Source: Metopolophium dirhodum (lineage: Eukaryota; Arthropoda; Insecta; Hemiptera; Aphididae). From it: a stretch of 64,000 bases of DNA. The position numbers and the translations under genes were made by a program. The notes beneath the pieces were generated by a model that was not told the origin of the DNA, searched no databases, and worked only from the letters and a program-made list of their open reading frames with translations. Shown here piece after piece: positions 11,771-22,984 of this stretch (its first letter is position 1; each line of letters starts with the position of its first letter). The stretch spans positions 9,362,001 to 9,426,000 of the forward strand of contig NC_083566.1 of NCBI RefSeq assembly GCF_019925205.1, given 5' to 3'.

Positions 11771-11824
11771 TGCACCCAACGTGGGGATCGAACCCACGGC
11801 CCCGACATTAAGAGTCTCGTGCTT
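11771..11824 (-). tRNA. tRNA-Lys(CUU) 3' half, pseudogene
   Basis: On the minus strand the sequence reads as the 3' three quarters of tRNA-Lys: an anticodon region ACTCTTAAT with the CTT triplet, the variable region, a T-arm with GTGGGTTCGATCCCCAC, and an acceptor strand GTTGGGTGC. The 5' acceptor strand and the D-arm A-box are missing, so it cannot fold as a complete tRNA and should not be transcribed from an internal promoter. It may be a truncated pseudogene or a short retroposed fragment. Confidence 0.7.
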
Positions 11825-11829
11825 AACAA

Positions 11830-12430
11830 TACAATAATATACTATCTATCTGATATCATAAATGTAAACAACTTAATCAGTTACCTAATACAGTAATCCA
11901 TAATTTAAATAATAAGAAAGTTTAAAAATAAATAGTACCTAATACAAAAAGTTTAATAATTTATTTTTTTAAATAATATTATATGTTAATTTCATTATAT
12001 TTTAATAAAATGATCACATGTTTATGAAACAAAATTAATTAATCATATTAATATATCCATGCATTATAATTATTAATTATTATATTATTTACCTAATTAT
12101 GTTTAAAAACTGTATGCCCAGATATTATACTGAAATAAAACAAGAAAAACGATTTAAGATATTTTATTGTAATTCAAAAACAAATAACCGTAGATACATA
12201 TTAGTATATGATATTTTCACTCAATGTTGATTTTATAATTTTATAAATAGGTATAGGTAAATGATTCGATATACATTACAAAATATTTTGACTTTTTTGA
12301 GCTATTAATTGATATTTAACATAGGTACCTATTCAAATTTGTTGTTTAGTTAATTATTTTAGTTAAATATTCGCTGGGTCAAAAAGCTTAAAAATTTAAG
12401 GTTGCAAGGTTCCTCATATATATATATTGT
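11830..12430 (+). repeat. Diverged GATTCTGAGCG-family fragment in AT-rich DNA
   Basis: From about 12130 the sequence shares GTAATTCAAAAACAAATAAC and AATATTTTGACTTTTTTGAGC with the interior of the GATTCTGAGCG repeats. Before that the stretch is AT-rich with nothing recognised. Confidence 0.4.
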
Positions 12431-12769
12431 TATAATAGTAGCAGGGTTAGATTTGACCGAGAGTTTTAAGGGCACTTGCCCCGGGCAGCAAATGTTTCGG
12501 GAGAATCCTAATGCCGGAGTAAAAACAATTATGAAAGAGATGTAGGTACTGGATTTTTTATTATTTGATGAAATTACAAACGACTTTGCCGGGATAAAGA
12601 TCAATTTATAAAAATTTATTATATTTAACTATTTTGATTTAATTCATTTTGATTGTACTTACAGTATTTACTGTATATACAAATTTGAAAGTATAAATTG
12701 AATTAAACTGGAATTATAATTAATTATTAATGTAACAGTGTGAAGGTTTAATTCAAAATTTTAATAAAT

Positions 12770-13490
12770 AAAACGTTTGAAGTTCATATTTTCACAACAT
12801 TGGATATTTACTTGAATTCTCTATGAAGCGATTTTCTTATTTTGTTGTAACTTGTAATTCAAAAACAAATGACTGTAAATACATGACAATTGCACTGAGT
12901 GTTTATATTTTCATTTTCTATACACCATACAATTTTAAAAATATTTTGACTCTTTTTGAGCTGTTTATACGGACATTGTCAGTTTTCAATTTTTTTCAGT
13001 TTTTTTTTCTATAAATATAATTAAAATTGTATTTTTTGGGTAAAAAAGCGCGAAAATTTAATGCAAGGATCCCGATATATTGTTACAAAAGCAGTTTAAA
13101 ATTTTTAAAAATACATAGGTACAATTTTTTTTTATAAGCATTTAAAGTTCGAATTTTGACAAAATATATGAAACTTAAAATGTAATAATTATTTTGTATT
13201 TAAAAATGTATAAAATGTTTAACTTTTATATCTAAGGATTGAAAATTCAAAACAAGGTATAAATACGTAAATAGATTATAATATATAAATTACTTTATTC
13301 ACAATAATATATTATCAAATATACTTAGTAATACCATTGGCTGACGACAGGCTTCGCTCAGAATCGTTTTTCTTATACAATGATATTGTATCATTGAATT
13401 CAAATTTAACACCATCCGTTATAGGTGGTGACCCACTTGTAACCTACTGTACAGCATAGCGAGTAGCGACACTCACTTGCCCACATTTTA
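12770..13490 (+). repeat. GATTCTGAGCG repeat family, copy 2
   Basis: The interior matches copy 1 (GTAATTCAAAAACAAATGAC, TTTTGACTCTTTTTGAGC). It ends with CTTCGCTCAGAATC at 13352-13365 and the shared tail with TAACCTACTGTACAGC to about 13490. The left GATTCTGAGCG end is missing. The small frames at 12823-13014 are repeat sequence. Confidence 0.6.
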
Positions 13491-13554
13491 TAACTATTAA
13501 ATTTGATTATTTATACAAGTATGCTAGGCTAACACAACACACAACTACAACGTC

Positions 13555-13665
13555 TCCGTTCAGAATCGTTTTTCGTTGAATTCAAACATAACACATCCAT
13601 TACAACAAATATGCTTGACAACTACTGTATAGTAGAGCGGTACCCACTTGTCCACCTCTTTTTTT
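13555..13665 (+). repeat. GATTCTGAGCG repeat family, tail fragment
   Basis: A second, partial copy of the family tail begins TTCAGAATCGTTTTTCG and includes ACTACTGTATAGTAGAGCGG and CCACTTGTCCACCTC. It lies directly after copy 2, giving two tails in tandem. The minus-strand frame at 13560-13841 overlaps it and is rejected as a gene. Confidence 0.5.
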
Positions 13666-13689
13666 GTTGTTCTAATAAATTTTTTTAAA

Positions 13690-15290
13690 AAAAAGTAATT
13701 TATAAAAAAAATGTTATCGAAATGTATATAAAATATAAATACTGATTTGATTATTAGATCAAGGAAAATGTTATTTGTTTTATTTTTAACTATTATGTTT
13801 GTTAAGCCCCTCACCCTTACACAGTGTATAGCCATATACATACTTATACGATACCTTTTTTTTTTTGTTTGAACCGACGACGCCGCGGGATCTGTTTACA
13901 CATTCTTCCGCGGCGCAACTTACTTATAAGTTATAACATACCTACTATGTATAAGCTATAAACTATAACCAAAAATAGTATTCTGTGAATTTAATAGTAT
14001 ACAAAAAAAAATATCAATAATAAGTTTACGAGTATGGCAAAAAATTATATATTCAACACATATTGAATTTAAAAATTTCATCATTATTATTTTATTTTTT
14101 TTACTAAAACAATATACGTTTAGTGTTTACAATGCTTTTGTATCAAAGAGTTAATCGAATTTAATTTCAAAACGAGTTATCGCCCATGTTATCTATATAA
14201 GAATATTATTTATAAACCATATATACATAAATATTCAATGATAATCCCTCAATGCTCTATAGTCTATAGTATAAAGGTTTAATCTTTAGGGTGATCTACA
14301 TACGTAAAAAAAAAACAAATCGAATACGCGAGTTTGGTGATCTCGACGTCGGATTATAAACTTAAACCTTCAAAAAGTAAGAGTGAGAGTATAGTGGGCG
14401 CACATATTATATTTTCTATGATGCACGCGAGTGTGTGAGTTTAGGTGTGTGGTTGTGACGTAAGCTTTAGACAGCTGCAATATGATTGTATGTATCCAGC
14501 TATAGGCGATACGCGTAAGGGTCTACCCTATTTATTTTGTCTGTCAGTGTATAATAATATATACGTATATTATAATATGTGCGTATCATATATATATATA
14601 TATATATATACGTAGGGTCGTAGGTACACTATTCCTTACTACGTCGTTCCCCCTTTTTGCGGCATGGGACAATGCATTGTATATAATGCGACCTCAATTT
14701 GAACTTAATGTACAATGTATACACCAATTGACCCTTTTTATAATAGCGTGTTGGGGTGAGTTTGAGGGAGTCGCATAGAGCACCGTTTGATATAGTTGCC
14801 AATGTTTCAATAATTATCGAGTAGTGTTTTTTTTTTTCGATAGACTAATTTTATTGAAACGGCAAGGTGTTTGTATCACCCTATATCGATATAATGATAA
14901 CACGCAACCTATTGTCGTAACAGAGCAGCCCTTCACATCAATGTTATAAAATATGCGCCACAACATCCATCGATATATATATTCAACACAATGATCGCGA
15001 TCATGATCCATAGAAAAAAAATTGTGTTTATGCAACTTTATGGTTCTGAATTCTGGTTCATACTTATCTTCATGGGCTATAGACACCAACCTACTTCATG
15101 ATATACCTATCACTGCCGTAGTTAAAACAAAGTAGACAATAGTACTAATTATACTAATTACGTATTACTAGTTAACGATATAAAATACTGTTGTATAAAA
15201 AATTAACCAACGATATATTATTTTTAAAAAATGTGTTCATCATTTAAATTAGAACACAATTTAATATTAGATTATTATAGGCATGGACAT
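13690..15290. other. Noncoding stretch, partly CpG-rich
   Basis: No gene is seen. A short GC-rich hairpin (CGCCGCGGGA pairing with TCCGCGGCG) lies near 13879-13915, and a somewhat CpG-rich segment at 14320-14470 holds CGAATACGCGAG and CTCGACGTCGG. An (AT)n run lies near 14590. These could mark an unseen promoter, but nothing confirms it. Confidence 0.3.
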
Positions 15291-15295
15291 TGGAG

Positions 15296-16046
15296 TATAC
15301 AAGGGGGTGATGTGGGGTTCAGGTCCCCTCCAATATGCATTTTTTAATTTTAACATTTTATAAATATTTAAAAAAAAAAAAATTGTACACCTAGTTTAAC
15401 TAATTATTACGATGTCACATTTTATTATCTAGCTATTCATCTATGTAAATAACTGTAATTTATTGTATTTACTTATTTATTTATAACACCTATTGCATGT
15501 TAATAATTGTCTTTTTATCAATAAGTTAAATGACCTTGATGTCAGTAACACTTTATTAATAATAATAAAAAAAAAAAAAACATTTTATAAAATAGTGTTC
15601 TTGGTGTTGGGGCGTTACAAATTTACAATAAAACATAATAAAAAGGCACTAATAACTAATGACTAATCGGTATTCAGTAATCGATAATCATACATTAATT
15701 TCATAAATAGGTATACCTAATTAATAATAATTATTATTATTGCATGGATGGGTTTTAGGCATCAATACTAAAATATTATCAATGTTGTATTAACATGGAC
15801 ATACCTATCAAATACAATACACACTCCAATTAGAGCTGAAAAAAGTATAATTGACTAAAAATAAATTAAATTAAAGTTTGTACTATATTGAATTTGTTTG
15901 TGGTTTTGAAATAAAATGTATTAAGTTTGCCTATAGGTACGTTTTGTTATTTATTATTTTAATATCCAGGATGCAGGTACCTAGGTTTAACATTTATTTT
16001 TCTGATCCCCCCCCCTCCATACAAAGATTATATATAGGTACCTACG
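15296..16046. mobile_element. Diverged relative of the 5819-6505 hAT-like element
   Basis: The left end (GTATACAAGGGGGTGATGTGGGG, then GGTCCCCTCC) and right end (GATCCCCCCCCC, then CATACAAAGATTATATATA) match the ends of the 5819-6505 element. The internal block TTTTATAAAATAGTGTTCTT is shared as well. The target duplication is no longer clear. It is split by the retrosequence at 15365-15579. Confidence 0.55.
15365..15579 (+). mobile_element. Short poly(A)-tailed retrosequence
   Basis: The insert ends in a run of about 14 A and is flanked by the 12-base duplication ACATTTTATAAA (15353-15364 and 15580-15591). It interrupts a transposon whose uninterrupted relative at about 5881 shows the joined sequence TTTTATAAAATAG. 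These are the marks of LINE-driven retroposition. The insert is AT-rich, resembles a 3' untranslated region, has no tRNA-type promoter boxes and encodes nothing obvious. The source transcript is unknown. Confidence 0.65.
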
Positions 16047-16626
16047 CTTATGTTGGGTAGGTATTTAGAGTTCTTTTAAGTGAAATATGGAAAATTAAGC
16101 TGAGTTTATAAATTATGAAAAGGGTAAACCACTATGGTTTTCAAACAAAATCTTCATAAATATCATTTTATTATAGGCAACAAAAAGACGGATTTAAATA
16201 ATGGTTGTGAACGAAAAAAACCGCGCGATGATAGAATTTTCACAAATAGATTGCATTGTCTGTCCATGAAACAATTAATGAACACAACCGTAGGTACTGA
16301 AAATTCACAGGCTAAATCACAGCATTGAATGACAAGTACTACTTATTTCCACCGGAAATTTAAGCACAAGTCATCCGAAAATTAGTTACCTACCTATTCG
16401 ATTTACATAGGGAAATTTTTGTAGTGACGACATATCTCCATCGTGAATTTGTTTTTAATACCTACCTATAGTGTCACGTAGCAGGTATATAGATTTAAGA
16501 CAGGAATAGACGATCAACTATATATTATAAGTTATAACAATGCACATTATTATATTATTATGAAATACAGTACAATTCTGATGGTTCGTTCTTGTGGAAT
16601 GGTGAAAAAAAAGTACTTATATTATA
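16047..16626. other. AT-rich sequence, no gene
   Basis: The small plus-strand frame at 16134-16328 has no splice context or family resemblance. Nothing else stands out. Confidence 0.3.
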
Positions 16627-16634
16627 TAAGTAGG

Positions 16635-17178
16635 CATAGGCGTGTTTACGGGAGGGGCCGGGTGGGCACTGGCCCCCCGGCAGACTGTGCCTCCAACAAA
16701 ATCATGCCAGGATAAAAAAAAAAGTCGTGCGGCGTGTACCCTGCAGTACCTATATATTTTGATTAATATTGTAATTTTTTTAGTTACGCATTTATTAACT
16801 AGTGATTATATTATCATATTATAATATTATAGTTTTATCAGTTGATATTATATTATTATCCAATTGCCGGTTATAATTTCAAAAATGTTTTTAGATATTT
16901 TACGACTTGTTAAAATAATTTAAATTTTGTCAGATACTCAAAATATATATTACCTACTGATTAGTAAATAGTTTTACAATTTGTATGTTTTTTACCTTGT
17001 ATAATGGATGCCGGATGGGAAAAAAGTATTTTTATTGTTTTGACAATGGTTATACTTTTTGATCATAATTAAAAAATACTCTCTATCATTGTAAATTTTG
17101 TAACATAAAAAAAAATAGGTTTCACAATTTAAAAATTTGTTATGCCCCCTCGGCCACTAAAGTCTGAACACGCCTATG
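16635..17178. mobile_element. Non-autonomous hAT-like element with 8-bp target duplication
   Basis: The element starts CATAGGCGTGTTTACGG and ends TCTGAACACGCCTATG. The octamer TAAGTAGG flanks it at 16627-16634 and 17179-17186. Just inside the ends are GGCCGGGTGGGCACTGGCCCC on the left and GCCCCCTCGGCC on the right. It has no transposase. Its right-hand duplication was later hit by the element at 17189-17468. Confidence 0.8.
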
Positions 17179-17188
17179 TAAGTAGGTA

Positions 17189-17468
17189 CAGTGGCGTGTT
17201 GAACTCATTTTTGGCGAGGAGCAAAAATGTATATAAGGTACCCACCCAGCCCCCCCTTGATGTTTATAACGGCATTTCCAACTCAACAAAAAAGTTTAAA
17301 TTAAAAATTTACAAAATATGCGTACATTTGTAACGATTTGTATAATCGGATATGATATTTCTACGATATACTTAGTCACCTAGGAAGCTAGGGTATTTTG
17401 TGGCAGGGGGCCAACCACCAATTTTGGAGGAGCAATTGCTCCAAAATAATACCTTCGACACGTCACTG
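17189..17468. mobile_element. Small hAT-like element inserted beside the previous one
   Basis: The 280-base element starts CAGTGGCGTGTTGAA and ends TTCGACACGTCACTG. The octamer AGTAGGTA flanks it (17181-17188 and 17469-17476). This duplication overlaps the right duplication of the 16635-17178 element, so this insertion is the later of the two. No coding sequence. Confidence 0.8.
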
Positions 17469-17929
17469 AGTAGGTATACAATTATAGTTATAAGTGTTAT
17501 AACTTATAACCATTGCCCATATAGGTAACCAGGTAGGTAGTGATTATACGTCTAGACTACTAGTAATTATTAAACCTAGAATATCTAGCATGAACTATAA
17601 TAAACAAGGGTCAATGTCTCAATGGGGTCTTAAGCCCCTGACCATTTTAACCAAATCACTTTCATTTAATACAACTAGTAGAACGTTGGTTTTCAGTTTT
17701 AGAAAAAAACATATCTTTAAATAGGGTCAGCTCCGGGAAAATTGTCGCTCAAAAATTACCTTTCCTTTTCACCTGCAATTTTATTTCACCCAAATACATA
17801 TTATGTATTTTCAATTTCCACCCAAGAATATTATAGCTCTTTTTGCTTACGTTCTCAATCAACATAATCAAGACTTTTGGAAACACTTGGTACCTACCTA
17901 CTTTCATAGATTCATTTATTTGTGTAAAT

Positions 17930-18200
17930 TAGTATTTTTGCGTCATTGCCCATAGAACCACAAGAGGTGCAGGCTTTTAATTGAATCCAAAAACTTTTTA
18001 TATTCGTATAATGGCTCTTGATATATTGTTAAAATAGCAGTTAAAAAATATTAAAAATACATAGGCACAATTTTTTTTTTAAGTATTTAAACTGTATTTT
18101 GACAGAATTTATCAAATTGAAAACTAAAAAATAATTTTGTAGTTAAAAATGTATAAAATGTTTTTCCAACCCAAGACTAATTTATAGACTATAGTCTATA
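17930..18200 (+). repeat. Fragment of the GATTCTGAGCG repeat family interior
   Basis: The stretch shares TTGATATATTGTTAAAATAGCAG and TTAAAAATACATAGGCACAA with the interior of copies 1-3. Both ends of the unit are missing. Confidence 0.45.
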
Positions 18201-18417
18201 GTGTTTATACTTTATAAAGGATTTCCATATAAGTTAGATTCAAATGATATTACAGTAAATATTTTTCGACATGAAAATGAAATAAACTGAAATAATGAAA
18301 TATAATAAGATTAAAAACAAAATAAATTAACTTAACTTAACTTACCTCTTAAAATGAAAAAAAGAAATTTAGTAAGTTAACAGTTAAGTTGATGAAAAGC
18401 CAAAAGTAATTAGTTAA

Positions 18418-18572
18418 TGCCCAGTCTTGCCATTAACATTAGTAATTTGTTTTCTTTTAGTTAGATAACTTTTAAACCAGCAAATTTCACTTATATCATA
18501 ACAACCGAGTACTGTAAATAATAAACAGTATTCTACTGTATCGAAAGCTTTTACCAAATCTAAAAATTTGGC
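18418..18572 (-). pseudogene. Reverse-transcriptase relic of a jockey-like LINE
   Basis: On the minus strand about 50 codons encode FLDLVKAFDTVEY, which fits the RT domain A signature (F.D..KAFD) of non-LTR retrotransposons. It continues with WFKSYLTKRKQ and TNVNG, the usual spacing to the next conserved block. The frame ends at a stop and the rest of the RT is not found. It belongs to a different LINE lineage from the copies at 6879-7610 and 32431-32600 as far as can be judged by eye. It lies in the 3' flank of the mTERF4-like gene. Confidence 0.65.
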
Positions 18573-18826
18573 TAATGAATTATGTTAACAAAATACATTA
18601 TGAAAGTGTAAATAATAAATGTGGCTTTAATGTCCAAGTTGTTGAATGATTAGTAAAATTAATCAAATTTTACAACATAAAAAATACATGCAATTGATTA
18701 AATAAAAATTTTTTTTACATAATTTAAAATGATTTTTACAGTTGTTTAAATATGTATCTTAGTATATTTATAGCTTATACACGCTATTAACAATGTCTTC
18801 TACAAACTATACATCGCAAATAAAAA

Positions 18827-19702
18827 TCAATTATCATCACTATAATATTCACATTCATCTGAATCATCATCATTCTCTTCATCTAATTGTTTTTTAAATA
18901 TTTTTTTATAAACAAAGAATTCTTCAGCTGTAACTCCAGCAACTTTAACAGCAAACTGCTTATCACTTGTTTCAATGATTGCTTTCAATGAAGGATTACC
19001 AGTTATTAGATTTGGACTAGCCTTTGGATCTCGAGGTTTGTACATACCTAGTTTTACCAAAAAAGTATGTCTACACTTTAAATCAAAAAGTGTTGAGGAC
19101 AAAACACTCGTTGTTACAAATTGAGTAGGACCAAGTTCCATGTTCAACAATATATAATCTAATTTAGACTCAATATATTTCCAATTGTCAAACAAAATAT
19201 TTGGCGAATATGATATCAATTCTAATAACCTATTTTGTTTATTACCAACATATGATAAAAGTTTAGGAATTCTGGATAGAATTAGCTTATCGTCCAGCAA
19301 CAAACAAGAAGGTTGTGAAATTATTAGTTGTCTTAATTTTTTGTCTTCAAAGCGAAAGTTAGTCCATGCAATCATGCATCTCTGTAAGTTTTGTCTATTT
19401 ATACTTAATATATCTGGATTTGAATCTATCATTTCTAGAAGCTCAGATGTTTTAAAGTCATACTGGGTTAAATATTCAAATAGTACTAGCCACCTTGATT
19501 CAGAGTAAAATTTTAATTTCTCTTGATGGTTGTTTATAACTTTGGATAATATTGAACTTTTTACATTTAACTGCTTAGCCAAGTTACATAAGTGTTCTGG
19601 TACGACATTCAGTTCATTTACTGCAACAGACATATTTTTAGATGTGATCATTTTTGAACAATGACACAAATAACATGATCGAAACGTTCTCATTAACAAC
19701 AT
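18827..19702 (-). CDS. MTERF4: mTERF domain protein, MTERF4-like (mitochondrial)
   Basis: A 291-residue protein of the mitochondrial transcription termination factor family. Human MTERF4 partners the rRNA methyltransferase NSUN4 and guides mitochondrial large-subunit ribosome assembly; the same role is inferred here. The N-terminus is basic and Arg/Lys-containing (MLLMRTFRS), compatible with a mitochondrial presequence. The middle is a string of helical mTERF repeats with the usual leucine and proline spacing (for example LIISQPSCLLLDD, LISYSPNILFDN). The C-terminal block RHTFLVKLGMY followed by a Glu/Asp-rich tail is characteristic of MTERF4. The start at 19702 is chosen because a splice acceptor (T-run then CAG) lies just upstream at 19708-19710, so the longer frame to 19762 reads into an intron. 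The gene would then have at least one upstream noncoding exon. Single coding exon. The product is shorter than human MTERF4 (381), mainly at the acidic tail and N-terminus. Confidence 0.88.
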   Translation of the reverse strand: MLLMRTFRSCYLCHCSKMITSKNMSVAVNELNVVPEHLCNLAKQLNVKSSILSKVINNHQEKLKFYSESRWLVLFEYLTQYDFKTSELLEMIDSNPDILSINRQNLQRCMIAWTNFRFEDKKLRQLIISQPSCLLLDDKLILSRIPKLLSYVGNKQNRLLELISYSPNILFDNWKYIESKLDYILLNMELGPTQFVTTSVLSSTLFDLKCRHTFLVKLGMYKPRDPKASPNLITGNPSLKAIIETSDKQFAVKVAGVTAEEFFVYKKIFKKQLDEENDDDSDECEYYSDDN

Positions 19703-19901
19703 TGTAACTGAAAAAAAAAAAATAAATATTTTTACACACTTAATACCTATAAATTCCTTCAATAATTAAATTACACAAATTTTAAGATTGAATGAAAAAC
19801 ATAAATTATTATTTTTAACGTTACATTCTTATAATAGCTATAGTGACTAAAGCTATACTTATGCTCCTTAATCAAAGACTATCGTTTCTTTATTGTCTAT
19901 A

Positions 19902-20845
19902 CAGTATGTTCCAAAAGTCCCATATCTTCCTTGTATTTCTGTGGCAAAAAAATATATTTAAATATGTTTTTACAGTAAAAGTATGGAATATCCAATTGAA
20001 TGGCATAAAATTCAAATTTTTTGTTTCAAAAATACAAATTTTTTTAAATATTGAAGATAGGTATTTTCTGTCATATTTTTAAAAACAGTTATCAAAAAAA
20101 ATGTATTAAAATTTAATGAAAATAGACCAAAGTAAAACAAATTAAGTTGTTGACTTAGTTAGAATAATACCTACAATTATGTCAGCAAAACACTAATCTT
20201 ATGATTTAATCAACCTCAATAGAACGCGTATTATTTTTATAATAATTTGTAAATATCTAATTATTAATGGAGCTTTGTTAATTGTTAAATTATTTAAGTG
20301 TTTCCAAAAATTGAGACATTAATCTGTTAATATAACATTGTTTTTGACGATCTTGATAAATGATAGGTACTCAATTCCAAAGCTTGCCGCTTGTTTGCAA
20401 TTTTCATTATTTGGAAGGTAACATTTAACCATGTCAATGAAATCATGTACTCAGAATGTAAACATCATTTTTTAAATCTAAAACAAAATAAGTACGAAGA
20501 TAAAGTAGATTGTTATAAAAAAAATCTGCAAGATTAATTAAATCATGTGATTCGTGTTTTACTAACAGTAACATAACAAGGTATTATTCTAATGAAGGCA
20601 ACAATTAAAATTTGCTTTACTTGGCAGATTTTCACTCAATTTTGATAAAAAAATATTTTAACTGTTTCTAATCATTAAATAGCTATTTTGAAAATTTAAA
20701 AACTCAATTGCATAAAAATATTTGAATCTTATGCCATTCAATCAGAATTTTCATACTTATGAATTACTGTAAAAAAGCCACAATTAAATATATTGATTTG
20801 CCACAAAGATGCCACCAGGGTGATACGGGACTTTTGAGACATACA
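19902..20845. repeat. Long-inverted-repeat element (about 200-bp arms)
   Basis: The left end reads GTATGTTCCAAAAGTCCC and continues with TTTCTGTGGCAAA and TTGAATGGCATAA. The right end is the inverse: GGGACTTTTGAGACATAC, preceded by the complements of those blocks. The arms run roughly 19902-20095 and 20640-20845. The interior is AT-rich with no transposase. No clean target duplication was found. It is probably a non-autonomous DNA transposon near the 5' end of the mTERF4-like gene. Confidence 0.6.
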
Positions 20846-21062
20846 GCTCAGCTAAATCAAAAAATTATTTCATTATGAACAATTCGATAAAAATGATTTA
20901 TTGTTTCAATATAAATAATAAGAAAAATAAGTACCTAACCTTGTTATGAATTTTTCGAAATGTATTTTGTTAATAAATGATAGGTTTATAGTACTAAAAG
21001 ACTAAAAGTATTAAAATTGATGTAGCTTATAATATTAATATATCCTCATTACTTTGTCTCAA

Positions 21063-21158
21063 AAGTAGGTAGAATACACTAGTTCTGTTCATTTTTTCCC
21101 TTTTCCGCCTATACCATTGTGAAGGAGATGTGTGCCGCCCAGTGTATTCTACTTAAAG
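21063..21158. repeat. Miniature inverted-repeat sequence
   Basis: AAGTAGGTAGAATACACT at the left pairs with AGTGTATTCTACTT at the right, about 96 bases end to end. It is small and noncoding, and may be a very short transposon derivative. Confidence 0.4.
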
Positions 21159-21159
21159 A

Positions 21160-22470
21160 TAAAGTATAGGTATAGATGGAAATTCACCAAGTATGCCATC
21201 CCTATTTTTCTGAACCCGTTATCATGGACCTAATACCGTTACACCTTAGTAAGTAAACCAAGTTAGATGAAACGAAAACTTCTCGTTTGCATTTAAATTT
21301 CAATTCATCAATATTTTCAAAAGAGTCACAATGATTAACAATCTAGTGGAAAAAAAAATTTGGTATCGCTATGACACTCCTTACATGATATTTTATAGAT
21401 AATATAGATATTGATATACTTACTTAATCTTTGTGGATAAAGCTAATAGAAAGTGTAAATTTTTATTAGCAATTAATTAGCCTTTTACTGTTTTTACACA
21501 ATTGCTAACATAATAAATTGCATATAACAATGAACTAAGCAGTAACAGTAATCAGATAAATGAGAATAGCTGCAGGCCGTCTAAATCATAAATGTCTAAC
21601 AGTCACGACTCACGGTTGCTAGATAGTATTTTAATTCGTTCTCACAGTTAATAAATTATTAATTATTAATTATTAAATTATTATTTATACCTACTCAAAT
21701 CATAAAAACGTGTGCGAATTTGGGAGACCAAAGCTAGGGTACTATCACGGATTAATATTGATATGAATCCGTGGGTACTATTTCACGGACGACTATAGTG
21801 ATAAGAAACATTGGACGTTGTGTTGCATTTCATTTAATTTTAGGGGTGCCGTACTATTGCACCGAAACTACGGTTCTTTTACGAAGTAGATGTCACCCTA
21901 TGTCACATAATATTTTTTGTAAATTGTTTTTAAGTATATAAAATAAATTCTATTGGTGTCATTACCACGATAGTCATACCGACATATTGTTGTCATCATA
22001 ACATAATGACAAATAAATAATAATCGAAAGTTAGGTTATAAATTCCAAATTCCTCTTTAGACTATACAATCTAATCTAATGAGTAATGACTATAGACTAT
22101 TGACTAATACACATTGTTCAGTTTACATTACCTAATGAGAGCAGTTTAAATATGTAATTTGACTTGAAGTATTTAAAACATCACTTTTTACGGAAACAGG
22201 TATGTATAATACTACTGTCTACTGTATTGAATAGTTTAGCTATTGTTTAGAAATGTAAGTCTTTTATTAACTATGTAAATATGTAATACCAGCTTATTCT
22301 GTTTCCCTATCCACACAGTGATGAGTACTGACTGAAGCACTAATTACTGTATTATGATTTTTCCGTGGTGTGTTTACATCACAGTTTATAGAACCATAAT
22401 ATTATGTATTGTAAAATATTATCTAATGTATTGTCTAAGTTATAATGAATATTAATACATTTATCAGGGG
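21160..22470. other. AT-rich intergenic sequence, no gene seen
   Basis: No convincing open frame, RNA gene or repeat boundary is visible on either strand. Confidence 0.3.
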
Positions 22471-22475
22471 TGTAA

Positions 22476-22975
22476 AACTTTTAGAATTAAAGTTAAGCCT
22501 GAAAACGGAATGTTTGTGGCAAACATGACAATTGATGGTCTCAGAGTCACGAACCACGTAAAAGGGTTTCAGCGAGGCTTGAACAAGGAAGCGCTAAAAA
22601 AGACTAAAGCGTTTTCCTTCGGGTGGGGCGCTGTTAACATGGCATCACCCACTCAGTTGGATTGTGGTAATTTGCAAGGTATTAAATAAGATGACGTCGT
22701 CCGAAAAATCAGATCAGAGGCTTTAACTGCTGATGATTATGATAAAGATGATTTTCCTGATATTGTATTGATGTGTAATGACAAATAAATCAACTTTGTA
22801 AAGTATGTCAGTATACCGTCCGTACACTGTTATAGTAACGAGCAGTTGGACATACTAAACAATCTGATTAAAAAACAAAAACCAGTAACTGGGTATTTGA
22901 ATGCAACAACTGGTACAGTCGTCAGAAAAATTGACAAGAACAGCAAAAAGATCACAGTATGTTCTAGTTATTAAT
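22476..22975 (+). pseudogene. Unidentified decayed coding region
   Basis: A single plus-strand frame runs for about 165 codons and is broken only by two in-frame TAA codons, near 22687 and 22786, before a final stop near 22973. Between the stops the peptide looks real: balanced composition, conserved-looking patches (NGMFVANMTIDG, KAFSFGWGAVNM), and GC content above that of the flanks. A possible acceptor (TTATCAG) precedes it at about 22467. I do not recognise the family. It could be a dead single-exon gene acquired by transfer or from a virus, or part of an uncommon transposon. The neighbouring minus-strand frame at 22985-23205 may be another piece of the same source, inverted. Confidence 0.5.
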
Positions 22976-22984
22976 GTCCCATTA

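Noticed and set aside
13560..13841. 93-codon minus-strand frame
   Set aside because: It overlaps a GATTCTGAGCG-family tail and low-complexity AT sequence, with no splice context.
14814..15089. 91-codon minus-strand frame
   Set aside because: No family resemblance, no codon bias and no plausible splice sites; likely chance.
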